From the NCBI RefSeq assembly GCF_900659635.1, contig NZ_CAACVB010000032.1, positions 1-51,123 of the forward strand: a DNA stretch of 51,123 nt, written 5' to 3'. The DNA is from Actinomadura roseirufa (GTDB lineage: Bacteria; Actinomycetota; Actinomycetes; Streptosporangiales; Streptosporangiaceae). Position numbers and translations under genes: made by a program. This document shows, piece after piece, positions 15,270 through 23,525 of this stretch; within the stretch, counting starts at the first letter, position 1; each line of letters starts with the position of its first letter. Below the pieces are notes generated by a model that did not search any database, had not been told where the DNA came from, and saw only the letters and a list, made by a program, of their open reading frames with translations.

Positions 15270-16171
15270 GAGATCGCGGCCTCGAACTCCGCGCTGCCCG
15301 CCGTCAGCTCCATGTACGCCTCCTCCAGCGAGGCGCTCCGCGGCCTCACCTCGTACAGCGGGATGCCGTGCGCCGCAGCGCGCTCGCCGATGTCGGCGAC
15401 GTCCAGCCCGGCCACCGTGAGAGCGCCGCCCGCATCGTCCTCCACGCTCCCGCCCGCCGCCGACAGCACCCCGGTCAGCTCGGCGGGACGCGGCGACCGC
15501 ACCAGCACCCCCCGCCCGAACCGCTCCGCCAGCTCCCGCACCGACGTGTCGGCGATGAGCCGGCCCCGGCCGACGATGACCAGCCGGTCGGCGGTCAGCT
15601 CCATCTCGCTCATCAGATGGCTGGACACCAGCACCGTGCGGCCCTCGGCGGCCAGCCCGCGCATCAGCTCGCGGATCCACCGCACACCGTCCGGGTCGAG
15701 CCCGTTGACCGGCTCGTCGAACAGCAGCACCCCCGGGTCCCCGAGCAGCGCCGCGGCGATCCCGAGCCGCTGCCGCATGCCCAGCGAGAACCCGCCGACG
15801 CGTCGGCGCGCCGCGCCCGCCAGGCCGACCCGCTCCAGCACCTCCGCGACCCGCCGCCGCCCAATCCCGTTGCTGCGCGCCAGCCACCCGAGATGGTCGA
15901 ACGCCCGGCGCCCGCCGTGCACCGCGGAGGCGTCCAGCAGCGCGCCCACCTCCAGCATCGGCCGCCGCAGTTCCGCGTAGCGTCCCCCGTTCACCAGCGC
16001 CTCGCCGGAGGTCGCCGCGGCCAGGCCCAGCAGGATCCGCATCGTGGTGGACTTGCCCGCGCCGTTCGGCCCGAGGAAGCCCGTGACCGTCCCCGGCCGC
16101 ACCTGGAACGACAGGCCGTCCACGGCCGCGGTCCCGCCGTAGCGCTTGGTCAGCTCGCGTACTTCGATCAT
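15266..16171 (-). CDS. ABC exporter ATPase, DrrA/CcmA type
   Basis: 301 residues from the ATG at 16171. Nucleotide-binding motifs: Walker A GPNGAGKS (about 34-41), signature FSLGM (about 128-132), Walker B VLLFDEP (about 148-154), switch His in VLVSSHLMSE. The C-terminal extension ending in SASLEEAYMELTAG is typical of the multidrug DrrA branch. It is the first gene of a three-gene operon with two permeases, transcribed away from a two-component system across a 135-bp gap. That layout suggests the sensor-regulator pair controls the exporter. Confidence 0.93.
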   Translation of the reverse strand: MIEVRELTKRYGGTAAVDGLSFQVRPGTVTGFLGPNGAGKSTTMRILLGLAAATSGEALVNGGRYAELRRPMLEVGALLDASAVHGGRRAFDHLGWLARSNGIGRRRVAEVLERVGLAGAARRRVGGFSLGMRQRLGIAAALLGDPGVLLFDEPVNGLDPDGVRWIRELMRGLAAEGRTVLVSSHLMSEMELTADRLVIVGRGRLIADTSVRELAERFGRGVLVRSPRPAELTGVLSAAGGSVEDDAGGALTVAGLDVADIGERAAAHGIPLYEVRPRSASLEEAYMELTAGSAEFEAAIS

Positions 16172-16306
16172 GACGTCAACGATTCCGCGCGGCGGCCCGC
16201 CGCACATCGGAACCAGGGCGGCACCCGCGGTTACGACCGGCGGCCGACAAGGCGCCGCGGCCGTCAGACCGTGCTCCGAGAGCACCGCCCGGCATCGGAC
16301 CCCGGG

Positions 16307-17521
16307 ATGACGTCCACCGGCACGAGGCGGCCGGGTCCGCCGTCCGGCTACCGTCGGGACGTGGACGAACCTGAGCCGGGCCCGCTGCTCGCCCCGCGCC
16401 TCGGCCGCCGCCGGCTGATCGGCCTCGACTGTGGCGCGGCCGTCCTCGGCACGCTCCTGCTCGTGGTCTTCTCCGGCGGGGGGACGGCGCCGCCCTGGCT
16501 CGGCTGCCTGGTCGGCGCGGCGACCGCGCTGCCGCTCGCGGCGCGGCGGCTGTGGCCCGTCCCGGTCTTCGCCGCCGTGCTCGCCGCCTCCGTCCTGGCG
16601 CTCGCCCTCGACCTGCCGTGGGACTCCTTCGCCGCCGCCGCGTTCGCGCTCTACACCGTCGCGCTCACCCGGCGGCGCCGGCGCTGGGTCCCGACCACCG
16701 TGATCGGCGTGCTGAGCGCCCTGCTCGTCCTCGGCGGCGTGGTGGTGGGTCCGAGCGGCTGGCAGACCCGCGAGGAGAGCCGGCTGGTGCTCGGCGTCGC
16801 GCTCCTCGGCGTGTCCTGGGCCCTCGGCCGGGCCGTCCGGGAGCGCCGCGCGCACGCCGACCGGGCCGCCCGCCAGCTCGCCGACCGCGCCGTGTCCGAC
16901 GAGCGCGTCCGCATCGCCCGCGAGCTCCACGATGTCGTCGCGCACAGCATGAGCCTGATCGCGGTCAAGGCCGGGGTCGCCGTCCACGTCGCCGAGGCCC
17001 GCCCGGGGGAGGCCCTGGACGCCCTGCGCGTCATCGAGACGACCAGCCGCGGCACGCTCGCCGAGATGCGGCACATTCTCGGCGTGCTGCGGGCCGGGAC
17101 CCTGCCCGAGGCCGACCTCGCCCCGTCCCCCGGACTGACCGCGCTCGGCGGCCTCGCCGAGCGCGCCGCCATGGCCGGCGTCCATGTCGACCTCGACGTC
17201 ACCGTGGGCGACCTGCCCGAAGGCGTGTCGCTGTCGGCCTACCGCATCGTCCAGGAGGCGGTCACCAACGTCGTCAAGCACGCCGCCCCCGCCCGCTGCC
17301 GCGTCCGCGTCGCCGCGGACGACGCGTGGATGCGCATCGAGGTGACCGACGACGGACCCGGCGCCCGCGTGCTGCCCGCCGCGCCCGGCGGCCACGGCCT
17401 CATCGGCATGCGCGAGCGCGTCATGATGTACGGCGGCGACTTCTCCGCGGGCCCTGGCCCCGGCGGCGGCTTCGCGGTGTCGGCCGCCTTCCCCTACGAT
17501 CCGGCCGACGGCCCCCCGTGA
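16307..17521 (+). CDS. Sensor histidine kinase, NarL-type partner
   Basis: 404 residues from the ATG at 16307; a GTG at 16361 (386 residues) is equally plausible, as neither has a strong ribosome-binding site. Three or four hydrophobic segments occupy residues about 40-175, with no large extracellular domain, so it may sense within the membrane. The HisKA_3 phospho-acceptor is His208 in RIARELHDVVAHSMS. The ATPase domain shows VQEAVTNVVKHA (N box) and GHGLIGMRERV (G box). It is cotranscribed with the response regulator and divergent from the ABC exporter, as in intramembrane-sensing antibiotic-response systems. Confidence 0.9.
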   Translation: MTSTGTRRPGPPSGYRRDVDEPEPGPLLAPRLGRRRLIGLDCGAAVLGTLLLVVFSGGGTAPPWLGCLVGAATALPLAARRLWPVPVFAAVLAASVLALALDLPWDSFAAAAFALYTVALTRRRRRWVPTTVIGVLSALLVLGGVVVGPSGWQTREESRLVLGVALLGVSWALGRAVRERRAHADRAARQLADRAVSDERVRIARELHDVVAHSMSLIAVKAGVAVHVAEARPGEALDALRVIETTSRGTLAEMRHILGVLRAGTLPEADLAPSPGLTALGGLAERAAMAGVHVDLDVTVGDLPEGVSLSAYRIVQEAVTNVVKHAAPARCRVRVAADDAWMRIEVTDDGPGARVLPAAPGGHGLIGMRERVMMYGGDFSAGPGPGGGFAVSAAFPYDPADGPP

Positions 17522-17535
17522 CCCGCAGGAGCCCC

Positions 17536-18195
17536 ATGGACCGGACCCGTGTCCTCGTCGCCGACGACCAGGCGCTGCTGCGCGGCAGCTTCCGCGTCCT
17601 GCTGGAGACCGCGCCCGGCCTCGCCGTGGTCGGCGAGGCCGGCACCGGTGCCGAGGCCGTCGAGCTGGCCGCCCGTGAACGCCCCCACGTCGTGCTGATG
17701 GACGTCCGGATGCCCGAGATGGACGGCATCGAGGCGACCCGGCTCATCTGCGAAGACCTGCCGGACGTCCGCGTCCTGATCCTCACCACGTTCGACCTCG
17801 ACACCTACGTCTACGCCGCCCTGCGCGCGGGGGCCAGCGGCTTCCTGCTCAAGGACACCCCGCCCGCGGACCTCCTGTCGGCCGTCCGGATCGTCGCCGT
17901 GGGGGAGTCGCTGCTCGCCCCCACGGTGACCCGGCGGCTGATCGCCGAGTTCGTACGGCGGCCCGGTCCCGCCCAGCGGCCGCCCGCCGGGCTCGACGGC
18001 CTCACCGGGCGCGAGCGCGAGGTCCTCACCCTCATCGCCCGCGGCCTGTCGAACGCCGAGCTGGCCGAGCACCTGCGGCTCAGCCCCGCCACGGTGAAGA
18101 CCCACATCGGGCACCTGCTGGCCAAGCTGCACGCCCGCGACCGCGCCCAGCTGGTCATCACCGCGTACGAGACGGGCCTGGTCCGGCCCCGCTGA
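17536..18195 (+). CDS. NarL/LuxR-family response regulator
   Basis: 219 residues, ATG at 17536, GCAGGAG at the right spacing. The receiver domain has the acidic pair DD (10-11), phospho-acceptor Asp56 in LMDVRMPEMDG, Thr in LILTTFD and Lys in FLLKDTPP. The C-terminal LuxR-type HTH reads LTGREREVLTLIARGLSN and then LSPATVKTHIGHLLAKL. It follows the kinase by 14 bp. Predicted targets are the divergent exporter operon and its own operon. A strong hairpin follows. Confidence 0.95.
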   Translation: MDRTRVLVADDQALLRGSFRVLLETAPGLAVVGEAGTGAEAVELAARERPHVVLMDVRMPEMDGIEATRLICEDLPDVRVLILTTFDLDTYVYAALRAGASGFLLKDTPPADLLSAVRIVAVGESLLAPTVTRRLIAEFVRRPGPAQRPPAGLDGLTGREREVLTLIARGLSNAELAEHLRLSPATVKTHIGHLLAKLHARDRAQLVITAYETGLVRPR

Positions 18196-18209
18196 CCCCA
18201 CGGCAGGGC

Positions 18210-18233
18210 GGCCGCCCCTCGGGCGGGGCGGCC
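18210..18233 (+). terminator. Hairpin after the response regulator
   Basis: GGCCGCCCC pairs perfectly with GGGGCGGCC across TCGGGC, between the convergent response regulator and LLM-oxidoreductase genes. Confidence 0.75.
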
Positions 18234-18251
18234 CCGACGGCGGCGAGCCGC

Positions 18252-19154
18252 CTACAGCAGGACGGGGGCGAGCCGCTCGAACTCCGCCGCCGACGACGCC
18301 AGGTCCGGCGTGAACGCCGTCACCACCACGTGGTCGGCCCCCGCGTCGAGGTGGGCCCGGACGCCCGCGGCGACGGCCTTCTCGTCCCCCCAGATGAAAC
18401 AGGCGTCGATGACCTCGTCGGACCCGCCGCCGGCCAGCGCCGCCTCGTCGAAGCCGAGGTTCCGCAGCGACCGGACGTACGGCGACCCCGGCATCGTCAG
18501 CAGCGGAGACTGCCGGGCGATGGCCCGCGCCTTCTCCGGGTCGGGCTCGACGATCACCGCCTGCGTCACGATGAGCAGCCTGTCGGGACCGAGCGTCTCC
18601 CGGGCCCGCCGGGTGTGCTCGACGGGCATCGCCGCCGGCAGGATCCCGTCGGCGCGGTCCCGCGCCAGCTCCTGCATCTTCGGGCCCAGCGCCGCGACCA
18701 CCCGCGGGAACGGCACCGCGGGCACCGGCGCCGCCTCGACCCCGGCGTCCATCCCGTCCAGGTACTCGCGCATCCGCGTCAGCGGACTCGACCACGACTG
18801 CCCGCTCCGCTCGACGAGCGCGCTCATGCTGACGCCGATCCCGAGCACGACCCGGCCCGGGTGGGCGTCGGCGAGCACGGACGCGGCGCCCTGCATCGTC
18901 GCGGGGTGCCGGGCCCACAGGTTCGCGATCCCGGAGCCGAGCACGATCCGCTCGGTGGCGCCGAGCATCACGCTCATCTGCGTGAACACCTCCCGCCCGC
19001 CGACGGCCTCGTTCACCCAGATCGACCCGTATCCCGCCCGCTCCACGCGCCGCGCCGCGTCCCGCCACTCCGCCGCGGGGGCGAGCGGGGTCGTGAGCGC
19101 CACCCCGATCCGCCCGAGCCCGCGCCGCGCCTCGTCGACCGCTTCGATCGCCAT
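18252..19154 (-). CDS. LLM-class F420-dependent oxidoreductase
   Basis: 300 residues from the ATG at 19154, with GGAGGAAC upstream. The sequence follows bacterial luciferase-like monooxygenases of the mycobacterial F420 group: GRIGVALTTPLAPAAEWRDAARRVE, GYGSIWVNEAVGGREVF, a barrel strand RIVLGSGIANLWARHPATM, HPGRVVLGIGVS, and DEVIDACFIWGDEKAV near the C-terminus. The cofactor is inferred to be F420 from the actinobacterial subgroup. It is divergent from a TetR gene with two palindromes in the shared region, so it is probably that repressor's target. Confidence 0.9.
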   Translation of the reverse strand: MAIEAVDEARRGLGRIGVALTTPLAPAAEWRDAARRVERAGYGSIWVNEAVGGREVFTQMSVMLGATERIVLGSGIANLWARHPATMQGAASVLADAHPGRVVLGIGVSMSALVERSGQSWSSPLTRMREYLDGMDAGVEAAPVPAVPFPRVVAALGPKMQELARDRADGILPAAMPVEHTRRARETLGPDRLLIVTQAVIVEPDPEKARAIARQSPLLTMPGSPYVRSLRNLGFDEAALAGGGSDEVIDACFIWGDEKAVAAGVRAHLDAGADHVVVTAFTPDLASSAAEFERLAPVLL

Positions 19155-19175
19155 CGTTCCTCCTCCGGTACCGGG

Positions 19176-19242
19176 CCGATACAATCGGAATCAACAGCCC
19201 GCTTAGCGACGTTACCGGAACGATCGCCCCGGTTGTCAACCG
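19176..19242. promoter_or_regulatory. Divergent control region with two palindromes
   Basis: CCGAT-ACA-ATCGG at 19176-19188 has perfect 5-bp arms. CGGTTG-T-CAACCG at 19230-19242 has perfect 6-bp arms. They lie 22 bp from the oxidoreductase start and 19 bp from the TetR start respectively, the expected positions for TetR operators. Confidence 0.6.
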
Positions 19243-19261
19243 TGGTGAGAGGAGGCCGCGC

Positions 19262-20005
19262 ATGGACGCCGATCCCGTCGGTCCCCGGCGCGCCGACGCG
19301 CGCCGGAACCGCGCCCGCATCCTGCGGGCCGCCCTCGAGGCGTTCGCCGCCGACGGCATGCTCGTCCCCCTCGACGACATCGCCCGCCGCGCCGGTGTCG
19401 GCGCCGGGACGGTCTACCGCAACTTCTCCACGAAGGAGGCCCTGTTCAAGACCGTCGTGGCGGACCGGATCGAGCGGATCGTGGAGGAGGCGAAGGCCCT
19501 CGCCACTGCGGAGGACCCCGGCGGCGCCTTCTACGGGTTCCTGGAGTGGGTCGTCGAGCGGGCGAAGTTCAACCATGCCCTGTGCGATGCCCTGGCCCTC
19601 GAAGGGGGCATGGCCACGTTCGACTCCGAATGCGCCGAGGCGGAGTTCGCGCAGGCTCTCGCGACTCTCCTGGCCAACGCCCAGGCGGCGGGAGCCGTGC
19701 GGGCCGACGTGAACGTGGCCGACGTCCGGACCCTCATGACCGGTTGCCTGTTCATGGAGCGCAGCCACCGCGCGACGGGCCCGCCCGGCCGCATGACGGC
19801 GCTCGTCGGCGCGGCGCTCCGCCCGTCCGCCGTCACCGGACCGCTGCCCTCGCATAACGAAACTCTGCCCGTGTCACGTAACGAAACCCGGTGTGAGGAC
19901 TGCGGAACCCCCTTGCGGACCCGCCGCACGGGCCGTCCCGCCCGCTTCTGCGGGCCGGCCTGCCGCCAGCGGGCCCATCGCCGCCGGACGCCGAAAACCG
20001 GTTGA
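19262..20005 (+). CDS. TetR-family regulator with C-terminal zinc-ribbon-like tail
   Basis: 247 residues, ATG at 19262, with GAGGAGG upstream. The N-terminal HTH is standard (RILRAALEAFAADGMLVPL, DDIARRAGVGAGTVYRNFSTKEAL). A helical ligand domain of the TetR_C_33/SbtR type follows to about residue 195. The protein then continues through a linker with two NET motifs into four cysteines arranged CX2C-X15-CX3C (C211, C214, C230, C234), followed by RQRAHRRR. That pattern resembles the small zinc ribbons ending in a basic helix seen in other actinobacterial proteins. It may add metal or DNA contacts. Probable autoregulation through the 19230-19242 palindrome. Confidence 0.9.
   Translation: MDADPVGPRRADARRNRARILRAALEAFAADGMLVPLDDIARRAGVGAGTVYRNFSTKEALFKTVVADRIERIVEEAKALATAEDPGGAFYGFLEWVVERAKFNHALCDALALEGGMATFDSECAEAEFAQALATLLANAQAAGAVRADVNVADVRTLMTGCLFMERSHRATGPPGRMTALVGAALRPSAVTGPLPSHNETLPVSRNETRCEDCGTPLRTRRTGRPARFCGPACRQRAHRRRTPKTG
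19855..19887 (+). repeat. Direct repeat TAACGAAAC inside the TetR linker
   Basis: TAACGAAAC occurs at 19855-19863 and 19879-19887, 24 bp apart and in the same codon phase, encoding the two NET motifs (HNET, RNET) between the ligand domain and the Cys tail. It is consistent with a short in-frame duplication at a fusion joint. Confidence 0.5.
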
Positions 20006-20090
20006 TCCCCGGCTCCAAGCCACGGGACCCTGCCGGGACCCCGACCCGGCGCCGGGCGACATCCCCGCGTGCCCCGACCAGGAGCCGCCC

Positions 20091-20681
20091 GTGCGCACCC
20101 GCGAGATCCGCGCCGCCTACGACCGCGACTCGATCACCGTGTACCAGGCGTACGCGCCGGCGATCGCCGCTCCGGCCGCCGAGCACGGCACGTTCGTCCC
20201 GCCGTTCTCCCGCGGCCGCATGACCTGGATCAAACCGTCCTACCTGTGGCTCATGGCCCGCAGCGACTGGGCGCGCAGACCGGGCCAGGAGGCGGTCCTC
20301 GCCGTCCGGATCAGCCGTACCGGGTGGGAGGACGCGCTCGCCCGCGCGGTCCCCACCGACCCCGACCGCCGCGTCTTCCGCAGCACCGACGAGTGGCGCG
20401 CGGCCTTCGCCAACGCGGTCGTCCACGTCCAGTGGGACCCCGAACGTTCGCTGCGGGGCCAGAAACGTGAGGTCCGCAGCATCCAGATCGGCCTCAGCCG
20501 CCACATCATCGACAGGTACGTCGACGACTGGATCCTGGGGATAGACGACATCACGCCCCTGACACGCCGCATCCACCGCCTGCTCCAGACAGGTCAGGCT
20601 GGCCGAGCCAAGGCGCTCTTGCCCACCGAGCGCCTCTACCCGCTACCCCCTTCACTGGCCCGCAGTCTGGGCGCCGACTGA
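20091..20681 (+). CDS. DUF4291 family protein
   Basis: 196 residues from a GTG at 20091 with AGGAG six bases upstream. It follows the DUF4291 pattern closely: REIRAAYDRDSITVYQAYAP at the start, GTFVPPFSRGRMTWIKPSYLW, then a WARRPGQEAVLAVRI strand, VQWDPERS, RSIQIGLSRHIIDRYVDDWI and a terminal DDITPLTRRIHRLL. The family is common in bacteria and fungi; I know of no established biochemical role. It is 85 bp after the TetR gene on the same strand, so cotranscription is possible but not shown. Confidence 0.9.
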   Translation: MRTREIRAAYDRDSITVYQAYAPAIAAPAAEHGTFVPPFSRGRMTWIKPSYLWLMARSDWARRPGQEAVLAVRISRTGWEDALARAVPTDPDRRVFRSTDEWRAAFANAVVHVQWDPERSLRGQKREVRSIQIGLSRHIIDRYVDDWILGIDDITPLTRRIHRLLQTGQAGRAKALLPTERLYPLPPSLARSLGAD

Positions 20682-20770
20682 CGAGCCGGGCCAGGCCCCA
20701 CGTTCTCGAGTTTCGTGACATCGCGTCACGGATCTCTGGGCCTGCCCGCGCGCGCTCTGAAGCCCGTCCC

Positions 20771-21466
20771 CTACACGGACGCCCGAACCCGGTACTCCTC
20801 CAGCCGTTGCGCCAGTTCTCGCGGACGGCTCAACGAGAGCAGATGGCCGCCCGGCATCTCGTCCACCTCGATGCCGAGCCGTTCCGACACGACGCGCCGC
20901 TGGAACTCCAGTGGGAAGAACCGATCGTCCCGTCCCTGGAGGAACACGGTTGGCGTGTCGGGCCACGCGGCCAGGGGCCACGGCTCCTTGAGAGGCGTGT
21001 CGGACTGACCGGGCTCCGGTTGGGAGAACGCCTCGGCGGTCAGCTCGGGCGGCACATCATGAAAGAAGAGCGCCTCCGGGTCGAACTCGGCGCCGAGCGT
21101 CCGCCCCTCCCGCGCCGCCTGCTCCGTCATCGCCCGTTTGTGGCCCGTGTTGTCCCACCACGCCTCGCCCGTCTCACCCGGCGCCGGAACCATCGCGTTC
21201 AGCATGACCAGCAGTTCCACCCGCACCCTCGCGCAGACGAGAGGAGCGGTGAACCCCCCGAGTGACTGCGCGACCAGCACCACCCCGGACCGCTCGCCGA
21301 TCGCCTCCACGACCGTGTCGGCGTACTCCCGAAGTCCCGCCGTGCCGTCCTCTGCGGGCAGGTCGACGGCCACCACCTCATGCCCCAACTCCCTCAGCTC
21401 CGGCACGAGCCGATGCCAGTACCAGGCACGCCCCCCGGCACCTGGAACGAGCACGAATGCGGCCAC
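20771..21466 (-). CDS. Alpha/beta hydrolase
   Basis: 231 residues from a GTG at 21466 with AAGGGG eight bases upstream; a GTG at 21475 lies too close to that site. The oxyanion strand FVLVPGAGGRAWYW opens the fold. The nucleophile elbow is VLVAQSLGGF, a variant of GxSxG with Ala in the first position. The acid is probably the Asp of GRDDRFFP and the base His of GGHLLSLSRP. The class resembles small esterases and salicylate-type hydrolases (EstC-like). Substrate is unknown. Confidence 0.9.
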   Translation of the reverse strand: MAAFVLVPGAGGRAWYWHRLVPELRELGHEVVAVDLPAEDGTAGLREYADTVVEAIGERSGVVLVAQSLGGFTAPLVCARVRVELLVMLNAMVPAPGETGEAWWDNTGHKRAMTEQAAREGRTLGAEFDPEALFFHDVPPELTAEAFSQPEPGQSDTPLKEPWPLAAWPDTPTVFLQGRDDRFFPLEFQRRVVSERLGIEVDEMPGGHLLSLSRPRELAQRLEEYRVRASV

Positions 21467-21960
21467 TCTGATCACCCCTTTCGATCAAGCCTCTGGTCGA
21501 TTGACGCCCAATTCCGTACGACTACCTTTCCCCTCCGACAAAACGCACCAGCCAAGGCCCCCGTCCGGTCCCCACACTCGGCAACACCTCCCCGGCCCTC
21601 CGCAGGGCGTTCCCCTGCAACAGATATCGCCCCCGACCAGGGCATAAGCCTTGCTGTACCCACCCACCAGGCCCAGCGCGATCACCAAGGCGTCGCCCCC
21701 AGGCAGCGCCCCGAACCCCGCGACCTGCCCGCCCTCGGCCTCGAAACCTGCCCTCTGCCCCTGCCTCGCCCCAAACGCGGCCACCACCGAGTGGGCCACA
21801 TACCCGAGACACCTCGACGCTAGCCGTGCGTCCCCTCTGAGGACTGCACGGCCCCGGCACGAGCAAGAACATGTTGACCCCAACGCAGGTCGGCAGAGGT
21901 CTTAAGGGATCATCGCCAGGCGCCAAGCCGGCCGTCCCAGATCCGCGTGTTCCGCTGTAC
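21467..21960. other. About 500 bp without recognisable gene
   Basis: Lower-GC sequence between the hydrolase start and the LexA box of the DUF6504 gene. Frames on both strands are open for 80-130 codons but give Cys/Gly- or Pro/Arg-rich translations with no family resemblance. Together with the degraded genes to its right it marks the left side of an accessory, decaying segment. Confidence 0.5.
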
Positions 21961-21976
21961 TCGAACGTGTGTTCGG
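21961..21976 (+). promoter_or_regulatory. LexA (SOS) box before the DUF6504 gene
   Basis: TCGAAC-GTGT-GTTCGG matches the actinobacterial LexA consensus TCGAAC-N4-GTTCGA at 11 of 12 fixed positions, with a perfect CGAAC-N4-GTTCG core. It ends 16 bp before the GTG start. TAGGGT just downstream could be the -10 box. The position fits classical repression by LexA. Confidence 0.75.
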
Positions 21977-21992
21977 TCTAGGGTGTGTTTTC

Positions 21993-22229
21993 GTGCTGAT
22001 CGATGAACCGGTCTCGGCCCAGACCACGCCAACTGGCCGCCCGTCCGAGCTTTCCGGGCCTCGGGGCCGCTACCAGGTCCGGCGCGTCCTGGAAGAATGG
22101 CAGGCGCCCGGTCAGGCGAGGTTCTACCGCCTCCAGATCTCGACTCCCGACGGACCCGCCGTCGCCGAAGTCATGGCCCCGCCCGCGCATTCCGCCGCTC
22201 CGTGGACGCTCCACAAGGTCTGGTCCTGA
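21993..22229 (+). CDS. DUF6504-type protein under LexA control
   Basis: 78 residues from a GTG at 21993. The upstream in-frame GTG at 21969 lies inside the LexA box, so it was rejected. The protein has the opening VLIDEPVSAQT, GRPSELSGPRGRYQVRRVLEEW and a closing WTLHKVWS, matching my recollection of DUF6504 proteins that accompany the ImuB-like Y-family polymerase in actinomycetes. No imuA', imuB or dnaE2 gene lies nearby, so this is an orphan copy. The SOS box supports a DNA-damage role. The mechanism is unknown. Confidence 0.75.
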   Translation: MLIDEPVSAQTTPTGRPSELSGPRGRYQVRRVLEEWQAPGQARFYRLQISTPDGPAVAEVMAPPAHSAAPWTLHKVWS

Positions 22230-22235
22230 CAACCC

Positions 22236-22610
22236 GTCCCTGACTGAGGAACACCGCCATTCACGATGATCTCGTGACCGGTGGTGCACGAAGCGTCATC
22301 GGAGGCGAGCAAGGCGACGACACCGGCCATTTCCCCGGACCTGCGCAGCCCCTTGAGAGGAGCCGCGTCCGCTATTCGGCGCAGACGCCCCGACATTTGA
22401 GCGTCCGGCAGATAAGCGGGCCGAGGCCCTCCGGCTCGATCGCCTCGGACAGACCATGTTCATCCGGATGCGCCGACGCCGGGTTCGATCGCGCTGGAAC
22501 CAGCGAAGCCTCACAACGCGCCTTTGGACACCGCGTGTCCCAGGGGCATGCAGCACCCCCTTGGACGCGCAGTAAACGCGTGCTCCGGCTAGCCGCCAAT
22601 CGGGCTAGAC
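22236..22610 (-). pseudogene. Degraded short-chain dehydrogenase/reductase
   Basis: Two minus-strand frames carry recognisable SDR pieces in the right order. The upstream frame (about 22440-22600) gives VYCASKGVLH, the YxxxK catalytic block, and then IRMNMVCPR, the conserved strand after it. After a frame change the downstream frame (about 22250-22396) gives LRRSGEMAGVVALLASDDAS and TGHEIIVNGG, the usual C-terminal end. The N-terminal Rossmann half is missing and no stop follows the final motif at the expected place. The gene is therefore truncated and frameshifted. Confidence 0.75.
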
Positions 22611-22639
22611 GGGCGCCGGCCGCCAAGAACGACCGGCCC

Positions 22640-23400
22640 ATCACACAAGTGGCGGACGACGGCCCAAAGGGTGAAGCGGCAGGCGGTCTATGGGCTGTTT
22701 CGCCGCTGGCAGCGCAACGGCGCCTGGGCGAGGATCCTGGCCGCCCTGCAGACCCGGGCGGATGCGACCGGGCTGATCGCCTGGGACGTGAACGTCCATT
22801 CCACGATCATGCGGGCCCATCAGCACGCCGCTGGGGCCCGGCGGCACGGTGACCTGCAGCGTGAGCCGCCCGGCGGGACGGTCGCCGAGCCGGCCGATCA
22901 TGCGCTGGGTCGCTCACGCGGGGTTTGTCGACCAAGGTGCATCTGGCCTGTGAGCAGGGGCAGATGCCGTTGTCGCTGGTGGTGCCGGCTGGGCGGCGCG
23001 GGGACGCCCCGCAGTTCACAGCCGTGATGGCGGGCATCGGCGTCGCCCGACCCGGGCGGGGCGTCCCCGGACCCGGCCGGGTCGGGTGCGGGCCGACAAG
23101 GCGTACTCGTCCCGGGCGATCCGGGCGCATCCGCGGCACCGCGGTATCGCCAGCACGATCCCGGTGCCGGGCGACCAGGCCCGGCACCGGTTGCGGCGGG
23201 GTGGCCGCGGCGGTCGTCCACCCGCCTTCGACCCGGTCGACTACCGCGGCCGCCATGCCGTGGAGTGCGGCATCAACCGCCTCAAGCGCCACCGGGCCGT
23301 GGCCACCAGATACGACAAGCTCTCCGTCCGCTACCAGGCCATCCTTGAGATCACCGCCATCAACGAATGGCTCCACCTACTTCGAAACACGGTGTCGGGC
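22640..23400 (+). mobile_element. Degraded IS5-family insertion sequence (transposase remnant)
   Basis: Plus-strand homology to actinobacterial IS5-family DDE transposases runs through three frames. First, VYGLFRRWQRNGAWARIL and WDVNVHSTIMRAHQHAAGAR, containing the first catalytic Asp. After a one-base deletion near 22920, [19 protein letters not shown]. After a second shift near 23058, [15 protein letters not shown] (second Asp) and [22 protein letters not shown] (catalytic Glu), ending [12 protein letters not shown]. The N-terminal DNA-binding part is missing. The C-terminal stop is lost and the frame runs on past 23400. I did not find terminal inverted repeats. It is not active. Confidence 0.85.
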
Positions 23401-23525
23401 TCGCCGCTGGGTTGCACGCATCGGAAGCGTCCGCCCCTGTGCCTGCTCGATGGCACGTCGCGGGGTCCATTCCGGAGGGGCCGATGGGTGTGCAGGGAGT
23501 GGGGGGCGGAGTTTGGGATGGGTGA

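Noticed and set aside
21485..21926. Minus-strand frames of about 130 codons left of the LexA box
   Set aside because: Cys/Gly-rich translations in two frames at once with no known motif. Treated as non-coding.
22640..23400. Programmed frameshifting of an active IS5-type transposase
   Set aside because: Two separate shifts are needed, the N-terminal part is missing and the stop is lost. Decay explains this better.
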